Of a DNA stretch of 64,000 nucleotides, positions 23,380-33,481 are shown in pieces. The DNA is taken from NCBI RefSeq assembly GCF_000027225.1, contig NC_013892.1:930001-994000 (forward strand). The letters are read 5' to 3'. Numbering within the stretch: the first letter of the stretch is position 1; each line of letters begins with the position of its first letter. A program made the translations under genes and the position numbers. Source of the DNA: Xenorhabdus bovienii SS-2004 (GTDB lineage: Bacteria > Pseudomonadota > Gammaproteobacteria > Enterobacterales > Enterobacteriaceae). The notes below the pieces were generated by a model that saw only the letters and a list, made by a program, of their open reading frames with translations, had not been told where the DNA came from and ran no database searches.

Positions 23380-24531
23380 TTAAACCCTGCCAGCCAGTTT
23401 TCTGGTTAAACCACGCCAGAGCTTTTCAATCGGCCCTTGCTGATAACGTTTTAACCACCAGCAGGCAAACCAGATATTGAAAGCCCAGACCAACGGGATA
23501 AACACCAGCAATTCCAAACGGGTAAACTGATCAAAAAATTCCCAACGATAAAAAATCGTGGTGCAAATCAAAGTTTGCAGCAAGTAACTGGTCAGCGCCA
23601 TTCTACCAACTTGTCGTAACCAGAAGTTCACTCGCCAATGGGAAATGATTGGCCAAAAACCATAAATCAACGCGATATAAGCCAATGCCAGCAAGGGCGT
23701 CGCCAGTTCGGAGATAGTATGACGAATAGTCCATGAGGCAAAATAGCTGAAGGGATATAAACACTGTATGGACAGAGCAATAACCTGAATGACCATACCT
23801 GACGGAAGTAGCCATAATGCTACCCTGCGGTAATGGCTGAGACTAAACTCCCCTTTCAGCCAGCCATTGCGTAGCAGCATCGCCCCACAGAGCATCACCC
23901 CAACCATTTGCCAACCATATTGCACGATAACCACTATCATCATGCCACTTACCTGACGAAAACGATACTCGATAGCCAATAACCCACCCTGGGTTTTCCA
24001 ATGACTTTCATGAAAAATATCCTGCGGTGTTGGCTGCCAGAAGGCACTATTTTCTCCCACTGGAAACAACCCCAGAAGATAAAACATCATCAAACCAAAC
24101 AGATAAAAAGTAATTCCTTTACCAAACAATCTATGACGAGTATGGATAAAGTGCCATGCCAAAAGACCGACAATACCATATAACAGTAAAATATCACCAT
24201 CCCACAGCAAGATACCGTGCAACAAGCCAATAACAGCCAGTATAATCAGTCTGGGAATATTCCATTCACGCCCTCGCTGCCATAGTAATTCAAGTGAAGC
24301 ACCAAATAACAAAGTCAAAATGAATAAAAATTTTCCCTGAGTAAGAAGACTCAGGACAGACCATGTCATCACATCAGAAAATGAGATCGGATCTGTATAA
24401 AAAAGATTCATAGAAGCGGCATATGGCAAGGCAAAACTGAAAATATTCAAAATTAATATTCCCAGAATAGCGAAACCACGCACACTATCAAGTGCCTCAA
24501 TCCGCTGACCCATTACCTCACTCTTTTCCAT
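23380..24531 (-). CDS. yeiB: YeiB, DUF418 membrane protein
   Basis: Polytopic inner-membrane protein of unknown function with about ten hydrophobic segments. The N-terminal SVRGFAILGILILNI block and the C-terminal DUF418 region (about 215-375, with GRMALTSYLLQTLICT and GPIEKLWR) define the family. The 383 residues compare with 385 in E. coli. It lies 15 bases downstream of folE on the same strand, the conserved folE-yeiB pair, and is probably co-transcribed with it. Confidence 0.93.
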   Translation of the reverse strand: MEKSEVMGQRIEALDSVRGFAILGILILNIFSFALPYAASMNLFYTDPISFSDVMTWSVLSLLTQGKFLFILTLLFGASLELLWQRGREWNIPRLIILAVIGLLHGILLWDGDILLLYGIVGLLAWHFIHTRHRLFGKGITFYLFGLMMFYLLGLFPVGENSAFWQPTPQDIFHESHWKTQGGLLAIEYRFRQVSGMMIVVIVQYGWQMVGVMLCGAMLLRNGWLKGEFSLSHYRRVALWLLPSGMVIQVIALSIQCLYPFSYFASWTIRHTISELATPLLALAYIALIYGFWPIISHWRVNFWLRQVGRMALTSYLLQTLICTTIFYRWEFFDQFTRLELLVFIPLVWAFNIWFACWWLKRYQQGPIEKLWRGLTRKLAGRV

Positions 24532-24546
24532 GATAATAAGAGTTCA

Positions 24547-25215
24547 TCATGATAAGTGCAGGTGACGCACGGCACGCAAAAATTCCTGTCGTGTATTCTG
24601 ACTAGATTTAAACAAACCGCCGAGAGAAGTTGTCGTCGTCGTGCTGGTCGCATCGCGGATGCCACGGGCTTTCACGCAGTAATGAACAGCATCAATGGAA
24701 ATGGCAACGTTATTTGTACCGAGCAGCGTTTGCAGTGCAATCAGGATCTGCTGTGTCAGCCGCTCTTGCACCTGTGGGCGCTGCGCAAAAAACTGCACGA
24801 TCCGATTAATTTTCGACAGGCCAATCACCTTATCCTTAGGGATATAAGCAACCGTGGCTTTGCCATCGATAGTGACAAAATGGTGTTCACAGGTACTGGT
24901 CAGCGTGATATCCCTCACCGTTACCATCTCATCCACTTTCATTTTATTTTCTATCAAGGTGATTTTCGGAAAGTTGTTGTAATCCAATCCTGAAAATATT
25001 TCATCTACATACATTTTTGCAATACGACTCGGCGTATCCGCCAGACTGTCATCACTCAGGTCGAGATTTAACAGTTTCATAATTTCTGTCATGTGTTCCT
25101 GAATCAGTACCTTACGCACTTCTGGTTTCAGAGTTTGTTCACGCAATGGGGTTTCAAGGCCACGGGAGACCAGTGCTGAGTGCACCAGAGCGGCTTCTGT
25201 ACTTAGGGATGACAT
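24547..25215 (-). CDS. folE: GTP cyclohydrolase I
   Basis: Converts GTP to dihydroneopterin triphosphate, the first step to folate. 222 residues, as in E. coli. Zinc ligands are Cys109, His112 and Cys180 (STCEHHF and HYCVKARG), with [10 protein letters not shown] and the C-terminal [12 protein letters not shown]. The ATG at 25215 is chosen over a TTG 4 codons upstream, since GGAG lies 6-7 bases before it. First gene of folE-yeiB. Confidence 0.98.
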   Translation of the reverse strand: MSSLSTEAALVHSALVSRGLETPLREQTLKPEVRKVLIQEHMTEIMKLLNLDLSDDSLADTPSRIAKMYVDEIFSGLDYNNFPKITLIENKMKVDEMVTVRDITLTSTCEHHFVTIDGKATVAYIPKDKVIGLSKINRIVQFFAQRPQVQERLTQQILIALQTLLGTNNVAISIDAVHYCVKARGIRDATSTTTTTSLGGLFKSSQNTRQEFLRAVRHLHLS

Positions 25216-25423
25216 CAGTTTCTCCAAGAATAATACTTTCCGTTACTTGACGGGAAATCGAGACGCATATTTTACGCAGATATCTGTGAATCTAACACCT
25301 TACATACAATACGGATTCACAAGACACCTGCTGACATGGTATCCACTCGCGTGGTATGTGTTTACATTGTATCTGTGTACAACTCTATCTGCACGTTATC
25401 AATATCAATGCGCCAAATTTGGA

Positions 25424-26602
25424 TTACTCACTGTGGATCTGATTGCGCCTGAAGACCAGTAACCCCGCAACGACCAGACCAATAAATGCGATATACAAAG
25501 CAGGCTCCAGTTTGCCCGTTAGCCACGTCGAAGTAGCTGAAAACATTGGCCCGACTAATTGCCCCAGCGCATAACCCGTGGTCAGCAGCCCCGCCATATA
25601 ACGAGCATGATTCGGCGCTAATTCACGTCCATACAACAAGGCCAGTTGCACGACACACATAAATCCCCCTCCCACCAACAATGCCCCGATCACAAGGCCT
25701 CCAATACCCGGCAGCACTTCAGCAATCAATATTCCAATCGCCTGAAGCCACAAGGTGATCGCCAAGCGGATTTGAGTAGTCGATACATGGCTCAGCAAAA
25801 TTCCCAGTACAATGCCGAGTACAGAAGCGCCACCAAATATCGGCCAGACAAATTGTGCAAACAGGCTGTCAGGAAAACGCTCTGTCGCCATTTGAGAAAG
25901 GAATGTGGCGGGTAGGATATAACCAAATCCAGCCAGACTGTAACTCCATATCAACCGTTTGATTTCCGGTGTCAGAATAAGTTTTTGGACGTTAGTCTGT
26001 GGGCGGTGCAGTTCACCACGACGCGGCAGATAACGACTGACATAGATACTGCATAGCAACGCCAACATGCCATAAATCACCCAAGCCTTGGCCGCGCCCA
26101 TCGCCCAAGATTGGATACCAACAGCCAGCACACCACTAATCAAAATTCCCATTCCTGTTCCGGCAAAGACAGCGGCACTCAATCTCGGACGATTCAGTTT
26201 TGCCAGTTCATCATTTACCCATGCAGCGACCAATACCAACGTCCAACCACTCGCCCAGCCAATAAAGAAGCGAGCAATACTATGCAATATTGGCCCATCC
26301 AGCAGTGCCGAAAGCAACGTGATAATCACCGCCCCCCACAGCCCACTCCACAGGCGGTATTCCACGAATCGCTGTGCTCGCATCGCATCATAAGAGCCAG
26401 CCAGATAACCAAGGTAATTAAATGCAGCAACAATTCCCGCTCCCGTCAGTGTGAATTGGGATTCAGCGATCATCAGCGGAACTTGTGGAGTAAAAGTGAA
26501 GCGTCCTATTCCCATTGCAACAACTAAAGCGAGAAAACCGCTCAATGCAATCTGGAAAGCTTGATAATGACGACGGCCAGAAGTGATAATTTGATTTCTC
26601 AT
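25424..26602 (-). CDS. YbfB/YjiJ-family MFS transporter
   Basis: 392-residue major facilitator with about 12 hydrophobic spans. The first helix region, ALVVAMGIGRFTFTPQVPLM, is the signature of the YbfB/YjiJ (MFS_4) group; FNYLGYLAGS, FIGWASGW and GTGMGILISG are also typical. The substrate is unknown in this group. It has its own AT-rich upstream region and is divergent from moeA. The track from the folE upstream region is separate, so it is likely monocistronic. Confidence 0.88.
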   Translation of the reverse strand: MRNQIITSGRRHYQAFQIALSGFLALVVAMGIGRFTFTPQVPLMIAESQFTLTGAGIVAAFNYLGYLAGSYDAMRAQRFVEYRLWSGLWGAVIITLLSALLDGPILHSIARFFIGWASGWTLVLVAAWVNDELAKLNRPRLSAAVFAGTGMGILISGVLAVGIQSWAMGAAKAWVIYGMLALLCSIYVSRYLPRRGELHRPQTNVQKLILTPEIKRLIWSYSLAGFGYILPATFLSQMATERFPDSLFAQFVWPIFGGASVLGIVLGILLSHVSTTQIRLAITLWLQAIGILIAEVLPGIGGLVIGALLVGGGFMCVVQLALLYGRELAPNHARYMAGLLTTGYALGQLVGPMFSATSTWLTGKLEPALYIAFIGLVVAGLLVFRRNQIHSE

Positions 26603-26804
26603 AGTGATTAAAAATAATGGGATTAATTGTTTTAATTGACATTATTCAGTTATAACAAATCATAAATATAATACACCTTTTTTCGTAACATTTCGTTCTT
26701 TCTCTGATGTGGCAACAATTCCCCATCAAAGCGATCTTTGCCATAATGCGGCCAGCACAGGAATAAACGTTTATCCGCTATTGGCGGCATATTGGGAGTT
26801 CTTT

Positions 26805-28046
26805 ATGGATCATTGTCATACCTCAGGCTTAATCTCGCTCGAACAAGCGCTGGAAAAACTATTGGCACAAGCCGTTGCCCTGACTCAAACAGAGACTATC
26901 AGCCTGACGCAGTCCGCTGGCCGGATCACCGCTACAGATATTATTTCGCCAATCAACGTTCCCCCTTTCGATAACTCAGCAATGGATGGTTATGCTGTTC
27001 GTCTTGCCGATCTAAACGGAAATCAGGCTTTGCCAGTAGCAGGCAAGGCATTCGCCGGTGCACCATTTCAAGGAGAATGGCCTGCCGGCAGTTGCATTCG
27101 TATCATGACTGGCGCTCCTATTCCCGCTGGTGCCGATGCGGTGATAATGCAGGAACAGGCTGAAGTTACGGAAACAGATATTCGATTCTCCTATCCCATT
27201 CAACAAGGGCAGAATATCCGTACCATTGGAGAAGATATCACTCAGAATGCGGTCGTATTGCCAAAAGGAACCAAACTATCCACAGCACAGTTGCCGGTGA
27301 TCGCCTCTCTGGGCATTGCAAAGGTTGAGGTTATTCGCAGATTGAAGGTTGCCATTTTTTCTACAGGTGACGAATTACAGGCGATTGGTGAACCATTACA
27401 GGCAGGTCAAATTTACGACACTAACCGTTTTGCTGTGCGCCTGATGCTGGAAAAACTAGATTGTGAGGTAATCGATCTCGGTGTGATCCCCGATAACCCT
27501 GACGCATTGCGCAATGCCTTTGCCGAAGCTGATAAACAAGCAGATTTAGTGATTAGCAGTGGCGGGGTCTCTGTCGGTGAAGCGGATTACACCAAACCGG
27601 TTCTGGAAGAAGTCGGCAAAATCAATTTCTGGAAACTGGCTATTAAGCCCGGCAAACCTTTTGCGTTTGGCAAATTGGAAAACGCGTGGTTCTGTGGTTT
27701 ACCGGGAAATCCTGTCTCAGCCGTGCTGACTTTTTATCAACTGGTACAACCGCTGATTGTCCGTCTGTCAGGTTTTACAGCATGGCAACCGCCAATGCGC
27801 CTCAATGCTAAAGCCATCACACCACTGAAAAAGTCCCCAGGCAGGCTGGATTTCCAACGCGGCACCGCTTCCATTAATGAACATGGCGAATTAGAAGTAC
27901 AAACCACCGGACATCAGGGTTCCCATATTTTCAGCTCATATAGCCTCGGTAATTGCTTTATTGTGCTGGAACGAGAGCGCGGGCATATTACGACCGGCGA
28001 AACAGTGCAAATCGAATTTTTCAACCACTTACTGAAAAACCAATAG
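26805..28046 (+). CDS. moeA: MoeA, molybdopterin molybdotransferase
   Basis: Inserts molybdate into adenylylated molybdopterin to give active Mo cofactor. The ATG at 26805 follows GGGAG (26794-26798) and gives 413 residues (E. coli 411); an open frame extends 32 codons upstream but does not match the family. The signatures [54 protein letters not shown] and GLPGNPVS are all present. It is followed after 14 bases by moeB. Confidence 0.97.
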   Translation: MDHCHTSGLISLEQALEKLLAQAVALTQTETISLTQSAGRITATDIISPINVPPFDNSAMDGYAVRLADLNGNQALPVAGKAFAGAPFQGEWPAGSCIRIMTGAPIPAGADAVIMQEQAEVTETDIRFSYPIQQGQNIRTIGEDITQNAVVLPKGTKLSTAQLPVIASLGIAKVEVIRRLKVAIFSTGDELQAIGEPLQAGQIYDTNRFAVRLMLEKLDCEVIDLGVIPDNPDALRNAFAEADKQADLVISSGGVSVGEADYTKPVLEEVGKINFWKLAIKPGKPFAFGKLENAWFCGLPGNPVSAVLTFYQLVQPLIVRLSGFTAWQPPMRLNAKAITPLKKSPGRLDFQRGTASINEHGELEVQTTGHQGSHIFSSYSLGNCFIVLERERGHITTGETVQIEFFNHLLKNQ

Positions 28047-28060
28047 GTAACGGGAAAATA

Positions 28061-28807
28061 ATGGTTATCGAGCTCACCGATGAAGAAATCCTGCGCTACA
28101 ATCGGCAGATTGTCCTGCGTGATTTCGATTTTGACGGACAGGAAAAGTTAAAATCATCCAATGTGTTGATTGTCGGTATAGGCGGTCTCGGCTGTGCCGC
28201 CTCCCAGTATCTTACTTCGGCTGGCGTTGGGACAATCACTCTGCTGGACTTTGATGCTGTTTCCCTTTCCAACCTGCAACGACAAATCCTTCATCGCGAT
28301 GAGCGCATCGGTATACCCAAAGTGCATTCGGCCGCCCAGACACTACGGGAAATAAACCCGCACGTCACCTTACATCCCATTGAGGGATTATTGGATGATC
28401 CATCACTGAATGAATTGATTGGCCGACATGATCTTATTCTGGATTGTACGGATAACGTTGCCATTCGCGAACAGCTCAACCGCCTGTGTTACGAGCGAAA
28501 AGTCCCTTTGGTTTCCGGTGCTGCTATTCGCATGGAAGGGCAACTGGCCGTGTTTACTTATCAACCGGATGAACCCTGTTATCGTTGCCTGAGCCGGTTA
28601 TTTGGTGAAAACAGCCTGACCTGTGTTGAAGCGGGCGTGATGGCGCCACTGGTGGGAATTATCGGCTCCCTGCAAGCGATGGAAGCGATTAAGTTACTGA
28701 CTCAATACGGGAAAGTCAGCCGTGGCAAAGTGTTATTGTTCGATGCCATGACCCTGCAATTTCGTGAGATCAGGCTGCCTAAAGATCCTCAGTGTGAGGT
28801 TTGCTAA
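28061..28807 (+). CDS. moeB: MoeB, MoaD-adenylating enzyme
   Basis: Adenylates the C-terminal Gly-Gly of MoaD so that it can be thiolated. 248 residues. The Rossmann loop GIGGLGCAAS is at about 39-48, followed by NLQRQILH with the arginine finger. LDCTDN is at 127-132 and two zinc CxxC pairs lie at Cys173/176 and Cys245/248. The ATG at 28061 gives the E. coli-like start. Operon with moeA; its substrate MoaD is encoded 24 kb away at 52533. Confidence 0.97.
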   Translation: MVIELTDEEILRYNRQIVLRDFDFDGQEKLKSSNVLIVGIGGLGCAASQYLTSAGVGTITLLDFDAVSLSNLQRQILHRDERIGIPKVHSAAQTLREINPHVTLHPIEGLLDDPSLNELIGRHDLILDCTDNVAIREQLNRLCYERKVPLVSGAAIRMEGQLAVFTYQPDEPCYRCLSRLFGENSLTCVEAGVMAPLVGIIGSLQAMEAIKLLTQYGKVSRGKVLLFDAMTLQFREIRLPKDPQCEVC

Positions 28808-29120
28808 AGCTAATTTTAACAACAAACCCTATTCTATACTCACTGCCTTTCCTACCTGAAAAAACGTGGGTTAAGGGGAATAAAAATATTGATGATGATT
28901 TGATAACGTTGTCTGATGAAAATCAAATTTTCTTACCCGTCTACTCATGTTATAATCACATAAAGACATTACTCCTTTCTTTTATATTTCTTCCTTAGAG
29001 TCGTATTCGGGCTATGGTGAGATTTCCCTGATGTTGAATTCTTGTATTATAAAATCTTAATAGATAACATAGTATTATAAATCACCATCAATGATAATAT
29101 AATATCAATGAGATTATATA
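28808..29120 (+). other. moeB to regulator-cassette intergenic region
   Basis: About 313 AT-rich bases. A short open frame crosses the first half but has no ribosome site or known relative. The right end holds the putative promoter and operator of the next gene (see 29088-29111). It marks the left border of the AT-rich cassette. Confidence 0.5.
29088..29111 (+). promoter_or_regulatory. Operator-like inverted repeat overlapping a -10 box
   Basis: TCAATGATA (29088-29096) and TATCAATGA (29103-29111) form an inverted repeat (8 of 9 bases pair) around ATATAA. A perfect TATAAT lies at 29098-29103 in its centre, and the regulator ATG is at 29121. A dimeric HTH protein bound here would block RNA polymerase, so autoregulation by the next gene is likely. 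Confidence 0.55.
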
Positions 29121-29774
29121 ATGCAAGAACTGAATGATAAAAAATCAACGGAAGCTGATGCCTTGTTATCCAACATCGCTAAAAACATTGATTTTTTGAT
29201 TAAAAAGAACAACATAGACTCACAAACTCTGAGCAGATTAACTGGTCTCGGAATTGCGACTATCAACAGCCTCAGACGTGGAGTTGGAAACCCCACTATT
29301 GCTACTGTTTCATCAATTGCAGATGTATTTGGTGTGAATGTGGGTGAAATTACCGATGGAAAATTATCTGAATCAAATAAAAATGAAGAAATTATCTCAT
29401 CAATACCTCTGGTTAGGTATGATGAATTGGATGGTTACGTATCTGGCAAAATAATCACTAAAAATTTATATAAGCTCAGTATTCAGGATAATCATGAAGA
29501 CTCTCTTTTTGCCGTAGAATTTGGAAATAACCTTTTATTTCCCTATTTTGACAGTAACACCATCGCAATAGTTTCTAAAACCGAGGCAGTTTGTGACAGT
29601 GATGTCGTTCTCGTAAAAATTAAAGATGCTCCCATTTGTTTTAGACAAGTTTTTGTCGGCGAAAGTGGAATTTACTTTTCAATATTAGGCATTGAGAACG
29701 AACGGAAAACAGTTTTAACGCAGAATTACACAATAATTGGAGTTGTGATTAGATCAATTAGAAACTTAAAATAG
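29121..29774 (+). CDS. XRE-family repressor-like regulator with an S24-like C-terminal domain lacking the catalytic dyad
   Basis: 217 residues. About 18-80 form a Cro/CI-type helix-turn-helix (DSQTLSRLTGLGIATINSLRRG, then NPTIATVSSIADVFGV). Residues 90-215 resemble the peptidase S24 fold of LexA/CI repressors. However, the place of the catalytic G-D/N-S-M-x-P reads GNNLLFPYF, with no serine, and the usual lysine region reads ICFRQV. Self-cleavage is therefore unlikely and the domain probably only dimerises or senses a ligand. It heads the cassette, 9 bases before the next gene, and probably controls it through the repeat at 29088-29111. Its target is inferred, not shown. Confidence 0.8.
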   Translation: MQELNDKKSTEADALLSNIAKNIDFLIKKNNIDSQTLSRLTGLGIATINSLRRGVGNPTIATVSSIADVFGVNVGEITDGKLSESNKNEEIISSIPLVRYDELDGYVSGKIITKNLYKLSIQDNHEDSLFAVEFGNNLLFPYFDSNTIAIVSKTEAVCDSDVVLVKIKDAPICFRQVFVGESGIYFSILGIENERKTVLTQNYTIIGVVIRSIRNLK

Positions 29775-29783
29775 GATTTAATT

Positions 29784-30272
29784 GTGGTTAAGATAATAAG
29801 TTTTCTCAAAAAAATATTCGAAACTCGTTATATATACAGTTTGCAAAAATTCGAGCCTATAAAGGAAAACGGATTTTATATCTTGAAAGAACTAGGCACC
29901 CATACATGCATAAAAGCAAAAGCAGAAGCAGAAGATATTTTTGAAAGCGATTTGTTATACAATATCAATCCTCAAGATATCATATTTATAGCAAGGTTTG
30001 AAGAATATGATATGAGAGAAAAACAAAAATTCAAAATAATAGAGGAGAGAAGAGATCTTTCATTCATCATACAGAATGCATATTCTCGCAGAGAAATTAA
30101 TGAAAAAGAACTGCTTATAGAACAGAATATAGTAGAAAAAATAGATCCAACGAGTCTTGTGAGAATAGCCTATATGTCAGGATTAAAAGATGGAAGGAAA
30201 ATATCTGACGAGATCTCAAAAGCTGAAAAAATAAAACCCTCTAAATCCCCAAATTTAAAGGTAATCAAATGA
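29784..30272 (+). CDS. Unknown 162-residue protein of the regulator/VUT/phosphoesterase cassette
   Basis: I do not recognise this protein. It starts with GTG at 29784 behind AGGATT, 9 bases after the regulator stop, and its end overlaps the transporter start by 4 bases (ATGA), so it is translationally coupled. It is charged and soluble. Residues about 25-75 look like a small beta domain (NGFYILKELGTHTCIKAKAE...). The rest is helical with an ARIAYMSGLKDGRKI-like segment around 148 and a Lys-rich tail. No signal peptide or membrane span. AT-rich, like its neighbours. Coupling suggests a cytoplasmic partner of the transporter or phosphoesterase. Confidence 0.75.
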   Translation: MVKIISFLKKIFETRYIYSLQKFEPIKENGFYILKELGTHTCIKAKAEAEDIFESDLLYNINPQDIIFIARFEEYDMREKQKFKIIEERRDLSFIIQNAYSRREINEKELLIEQNIVEKIDPTSLVRIAYMSGLKDGRKISDEISKAEKIKPSKSPNLKVIK

Positions 30273-30967
30273 CTCAGAATTACCCCACTCATTCAAAGTT
30301 TAAGTATGATTCTTTGTTTATTTCTCTATCTGTAACAATAATGATAACTTGTGATGTTCTTGTATATAAAACACTAGACTTTTATGATTTTAAAATTACA
30401 TTTAGTGGAATTTTGTTTTCGTTTTACTTTCTTATATCCACGATTCAGACAGAGGTTTATGGATACCGGCAAGGTGTAAAAACGGTCTGGATCATGGTGT
30501 TATGCCAATCAATCTTTGTCATGGTTATCTTTGTAGCATCGCATATGCAACCCGAAAACAATCAGATATCAATGAATTTTAAGTCATTATTCGGAGAATT
30601 TTGGCGTGTTATGGTAGGAACATGGACTTCTGTACCCATTTCTTACTTTATTAACGGATTTGTTATATCCAGCCTGAAAAAAGTCTTTCTTGGCAGGTTC
30701 TTTTTCATCAGGTATCTCATTGCCTCGATGACCACTCAGGCAGCTCTTCTGTTATCGGCTTATCCTATAAGCCTCTCTTCAAAATATAATTTCAATGAAT
30801 TAATAACAATAATCACAACAACATGGTCTTACAAAGTCGTAATGTCCATTATTCTTCTGCCTATAGGGATCATCTTAGCGGATAAAGTCAAAAAACTAGA
30901 GTCGGCTGATGTATATGATTGGGGCATATCATATAATCCATTTTTCTTCAGAGGTAATAAAAAATGA
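30269..30967 (+). CDS. VUT-family (YhhQ-like) membrane transporter
   Basis: 232 residues with about six hydrophobic spans. The segment ISTIQTEVYGYRQGVKTVW (about 57-75) is the hallmark of the VUT_1/YhhQ family, whose characterised member imports queuosine precursors (preQ0/preQ1). The divergent sequence means the substrate here is open. ATGA overlaps join it to the unknown gene upstream and to the phosphoesterase downstream (4 bases each). YhhQ itself is normally a single housekeeping gene, so this copy inside a regulated cassette is an extra, specialised paralogue. Confidence 0.8.
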   Translation: MTQNYPTHSKFKYDSLFISLSVTIMITCDVLVYKTLDFYDFKITFSGILFSFYFLISTIQTEVYGYRQGVKTVWIMVLCQSIFVMVIFVASHMQPENNQISMNFKSLFGEFWRVMVGTWTSVPISYFINGFVISSLKKVFLGRFFFIRYLIASMTTQAALLLSAYPISLSSKYNFNELITIITTTWSYKVVMSIILLPIGIILADKVKKLESADVYDWGISYNPFFFRGNKK

Positions 30968-31707
30968 AAGTCGTTAATTTGACAGACATACACCTGACCA
31001 GAAACAGAGATAAAAAACTATTTGATGTAAATACGTATGATAACTTTGATTTTGTTTGTGAGGAAATACATAGAATACAGAACCTTACTGAAATAGAGTT
31101 AATTATCGTGTCCGGTGATATTGCAAATGATGGTGATGTTGAGGCCTACAGATATTTTTTGAATAAAATGGAGTCACTAAAAACACCTTATATTTCCATA
31201 CTCGGCAATCATGATCTCAATAAAAACTTTGAAATAACACTGGCGGAAGAAAAACCAAAATACATTATTTCCTCCCGTGAATATAACAATGATAATTGGT
31301 ATATAACTGCCGTCGATACTGTCGTTGAAGGAGAAGATTATGGTTTTATAACTCAAGATAACCTTGCTGAATTAGAAAGAAAAATTATCACAAACAGCAA
31401 TTTTAATATCGCTATATTTATGCATCATCATGCCATGCCGGTTGGTACGCCAATTGTAGATAGCTGCATGCTGAACAATGCCAAAGCAATACTGGAACTT
31501 TGTGAGAAACATAGGGTTAAATTTATTGGTAGCGGTCATGCACACACACCCCGCGTTTGGCATCATAATAATATGACAGCATGTGTTTCTCCTGCTGTTT
31601 CATTTCAATGGTTATCAGGCACCAATACAGTGAAAATTTCAAAAGGCTTTGGCTTTAATGTTATAGATTTTTCACCAGATTTATCTATCACTTCATGTAT
31701 TTATTAA
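30964..31707 (+). CDS. CpdA-like metallophosphoesterase
   Basis: 247-residue calcineurin-like phosphoesterase. All metal-ligand motifs are in order: Asp8-x-His10 (DIH), Gly51-Asp52 (SGDIAND), GNHD at 81-84, the histidine block at 154-156, and GHAH at 191-194. This matches the class III family of CpdA (cAMP phosphodiesterase). No signal peptide, so the active site is cytoplasmic. Last gene of the coupled cassette. It may hydrolyse a cyclic nucleotide or a nucleotide-like compound brought in by the VUT transporter; that is inference. Confidence 0.85.
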   Translation: MKVVNLTDIHLTRNRDKKLFDVNTYDNFDFVCEEIHRIQNLTEIELIIVSGDIANDGDVEAYRYFLNKMESLKTPYISILGNHDLNKNFEITLAEEKPKYIISSREYNNDNWYITAVDTVVEGEDYGFITQDNLAELERKIITNSNFNIAIFMHHHAMPVGTPIVDSCMLNNAKAILELCEKHRVKFIGSGHAHTPRVWHHNNMTACVSPAVSFQWLSGTNTVKISKGFGFNVIDFSPDLSITSCIY

Positions 31708-31724
31708 TCGTCAATAACGACAAG

Positions 31725-31751
31725 TAAAAAAGCGCTTCATATGAGGCGCTT
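31725..31751 (-). terminator. Terminator between the cassette and ybiT
   Basis: Nine-bp arms 31730-31738 and 31743-31751 (one G-T pair) with loop ATAT. On the minus strand it is followed by a T-run (A at 31725-31729), as needed for ybiT. It may also stop the convergent cassette transcript. Confidence 0.8.
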
Positions 31752-31885
31752 ACTTATTGGTTGATACCTGATAGGGTACTTTATCGGGGAATTACATCCT
31801 TGTATTCACTTCAGCCATTCCGCCCTCAATACGCAAACTGAAAAATAATATTCACTTTTAAGATCATGCGGGCAGAAAAAAGACT

Positions 31886-33481
31886 TTACTCAGCAATTCC
31901 CTGACTTCTCAGATACTCATCATAAGTCCCTCTGAAATCAATCACTTCGTCGGATTTCATTTCTAAAACACGGCTTGCCAATGAGCTAACAAATGCACGG
32001 TCATGGGAAACGAAAATCAACGTACCTTGATAAAGTTCCAGCGCAAGGTTAAGGGATTCGATGGATTCCATATCCAGATGGTTGGTTGGCTCATCCATAA
32101 TCAGAATATTCGGTTTGTGCATCATCAGTTTACCGAACAGCATCCGTCCTTGTTCACCACCGGACAGTACCTTGACCTTCTTCTTGATATCATCCTGACC
32201 AAACAACAAACGTCCCAGCGCACTGCGCACGGACTGCTCATCGTCTCCTTCGCGCTTCCACTGACTCATCCATTCAAATACCGTCAGATCGCAGTCAAAA
32301 TCGCTGGCGTGATCCTGCGCATAATAGCCAATCGTATTATTTTCAGACCATTTGATCGTACCACTGTTCGGCTCTGCTTCACCTACCAGCGTTTTCAGCA
32401 GCGTAGTTTTACCGATACCGTTTTCACCAATAACCGCCATTTTTTCGCCAACTTCCATCAGCAGGTTCAGGTTCTTAAACAGTGGTTCGTTACCATAGCT
32501 CTTGGTGACACCTTCCAACTCTAGCGCATTACGGAACAGTTTTTTCTCCTGTTCAAAGCGGATATACGGGTTTTGGCGGCTGGAAGCTTTCACTTCTTCT
32601 AACTGGATTTTGTCAATCTGGCGAGCACGGGACGTTGCCTGCTTAGACTTAGACGCATTGGCACTGAAACGACTAACAAATGACTGTAAATCGGCAATCT
32701 GTGCCTTTTTCTTGGCGTTGTCTGCCAATTGACGTTCACGAGCCTGCGTCGCCGCAGTCATGTATTCATCATAGTTCCCCGGGAACAGACGCAATGCGCC
32801 ATAATCCAGATCTGCCATGTGAGTACAGACCATATTCAGGAAATGGCGGTCATGGGAAATAATAATCATGGTACTGTTACGTTCGTTGAGCACTTGTTCC
32901 AGCCAGCGGATAGTATCGATATCCAAGTTGTTGGTTGGCTCATCGAGCAGCAGAACATCAGGATTAGAAAACAGTGCCTGTGCCAGCAAGACACGCAGTT
33001 TCCAACCCGGTGCCACCGCGTTCATCAAACCATAATGCTGATCCACAGGGATACCGACACCGAGCAGCAATTCTCCCGCACGTGCCTCTGCACTATAGCC
33101 ATCCATTTCACCGTAGGCGACCTCCAGATCAGCCACACGATAGCCGTCTTCTTCGCTCATTTCTGCCAAGGCATAAATGCGGTCACGTTCCTGCTTAACT
33201 TCCCACAGTTCCGAGTGCCCCATGATGACAGTATCCAGCACCGTGTAGGTTTCGAAAGCAAACTGATCCTGACGTAGCTTACCCAATCGCTCATTGGGAT
33301 CAAGACTGACATTACCGGCGGTTGGCGTTAAATCTCCACCCAGGATTTTCATAAAAGTAGACTTACCCGCCCCATTCGCGCCAATCAGACCATAACGATT
33401 GCCGTTGCCGAATTTGGCAGAAATATTTTCAAATAGTGGCTTACTGCCAAACTGCATGGTGATGTTGTTTGTACTTAACAC
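31886..33481 (-). CDS. ybiT: YbiT, ABC-F family ATPase
   Basis: Ribosome-associated ABC-F protein with two nucleotide-binding domains and no membrane part. 531 residues against 530 in E. coli. Walker A motifs GANGAGKST (first) and GENGIGKTT (second), signatures in the first domain and LSGGEQGR in the second, and two [20 protein letters not shown]alker B blocks. The P-site tRNA-interaction linker lies between them (about 240-320). The start is GTG at 33481, aligned with the family; the open frame upstream is not conserved. Confidence 0.94.
   Translation of the reverse strand: MLSTNNITMQFGSKPLFENISAKFGNGNRYGLIGANGAGKSTFMKILGGDLTPTAGNVSLDPNERLGKLRQDQFAFETYTVLDTVIMGHSELWEVKQERDRIYALAEMSEEDGYRVADLEVAYGEMDGYSAEARAGELLLGVGIPVDQHYGLMNAVAPGWKLRVLLAQALFSNPDVLLLDEPTNNLDIDTIRWLEQVLNERNSTMIIISHDRHFLNMVCTHMADLDYGALRLFPGNYDEYMTAATQARERQLADNAKKKAQIADLQSFVSRFSANASKSKQATSRARQIDKIQLEEVKASSRQNPYIRFEQEKKLFRNALELEGVTKSYGNEPLFKNLNLLMEVGEKMAVIGENGIGKTTLLKTLVGEAEPNSGTIKWSENNTIGYYAQDHASDFDCDLTVFEWMSQWKREGDDEQSVRSALGRLLFGQDDIKKKVKVLSGGEQGRMLFGKLMMHKPNILIMDEPTNHLDMESIESLNLALELYQGTLIFVSHDRAFVSSLASRVLEMKSDEVIDFRGTYDEYLRSQGIAE

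Noticed and set aside
25247-25462. Plus-strand frame between folE and the MFS gene
   Set aside because: Runs across the folE promoter region with no ribosome site and no family.
28801-28998. Short plus-strand frame after moeB
   Set aside because: Starts inside the moeB end, has no ribosome site, no known relative and low-complexity content.
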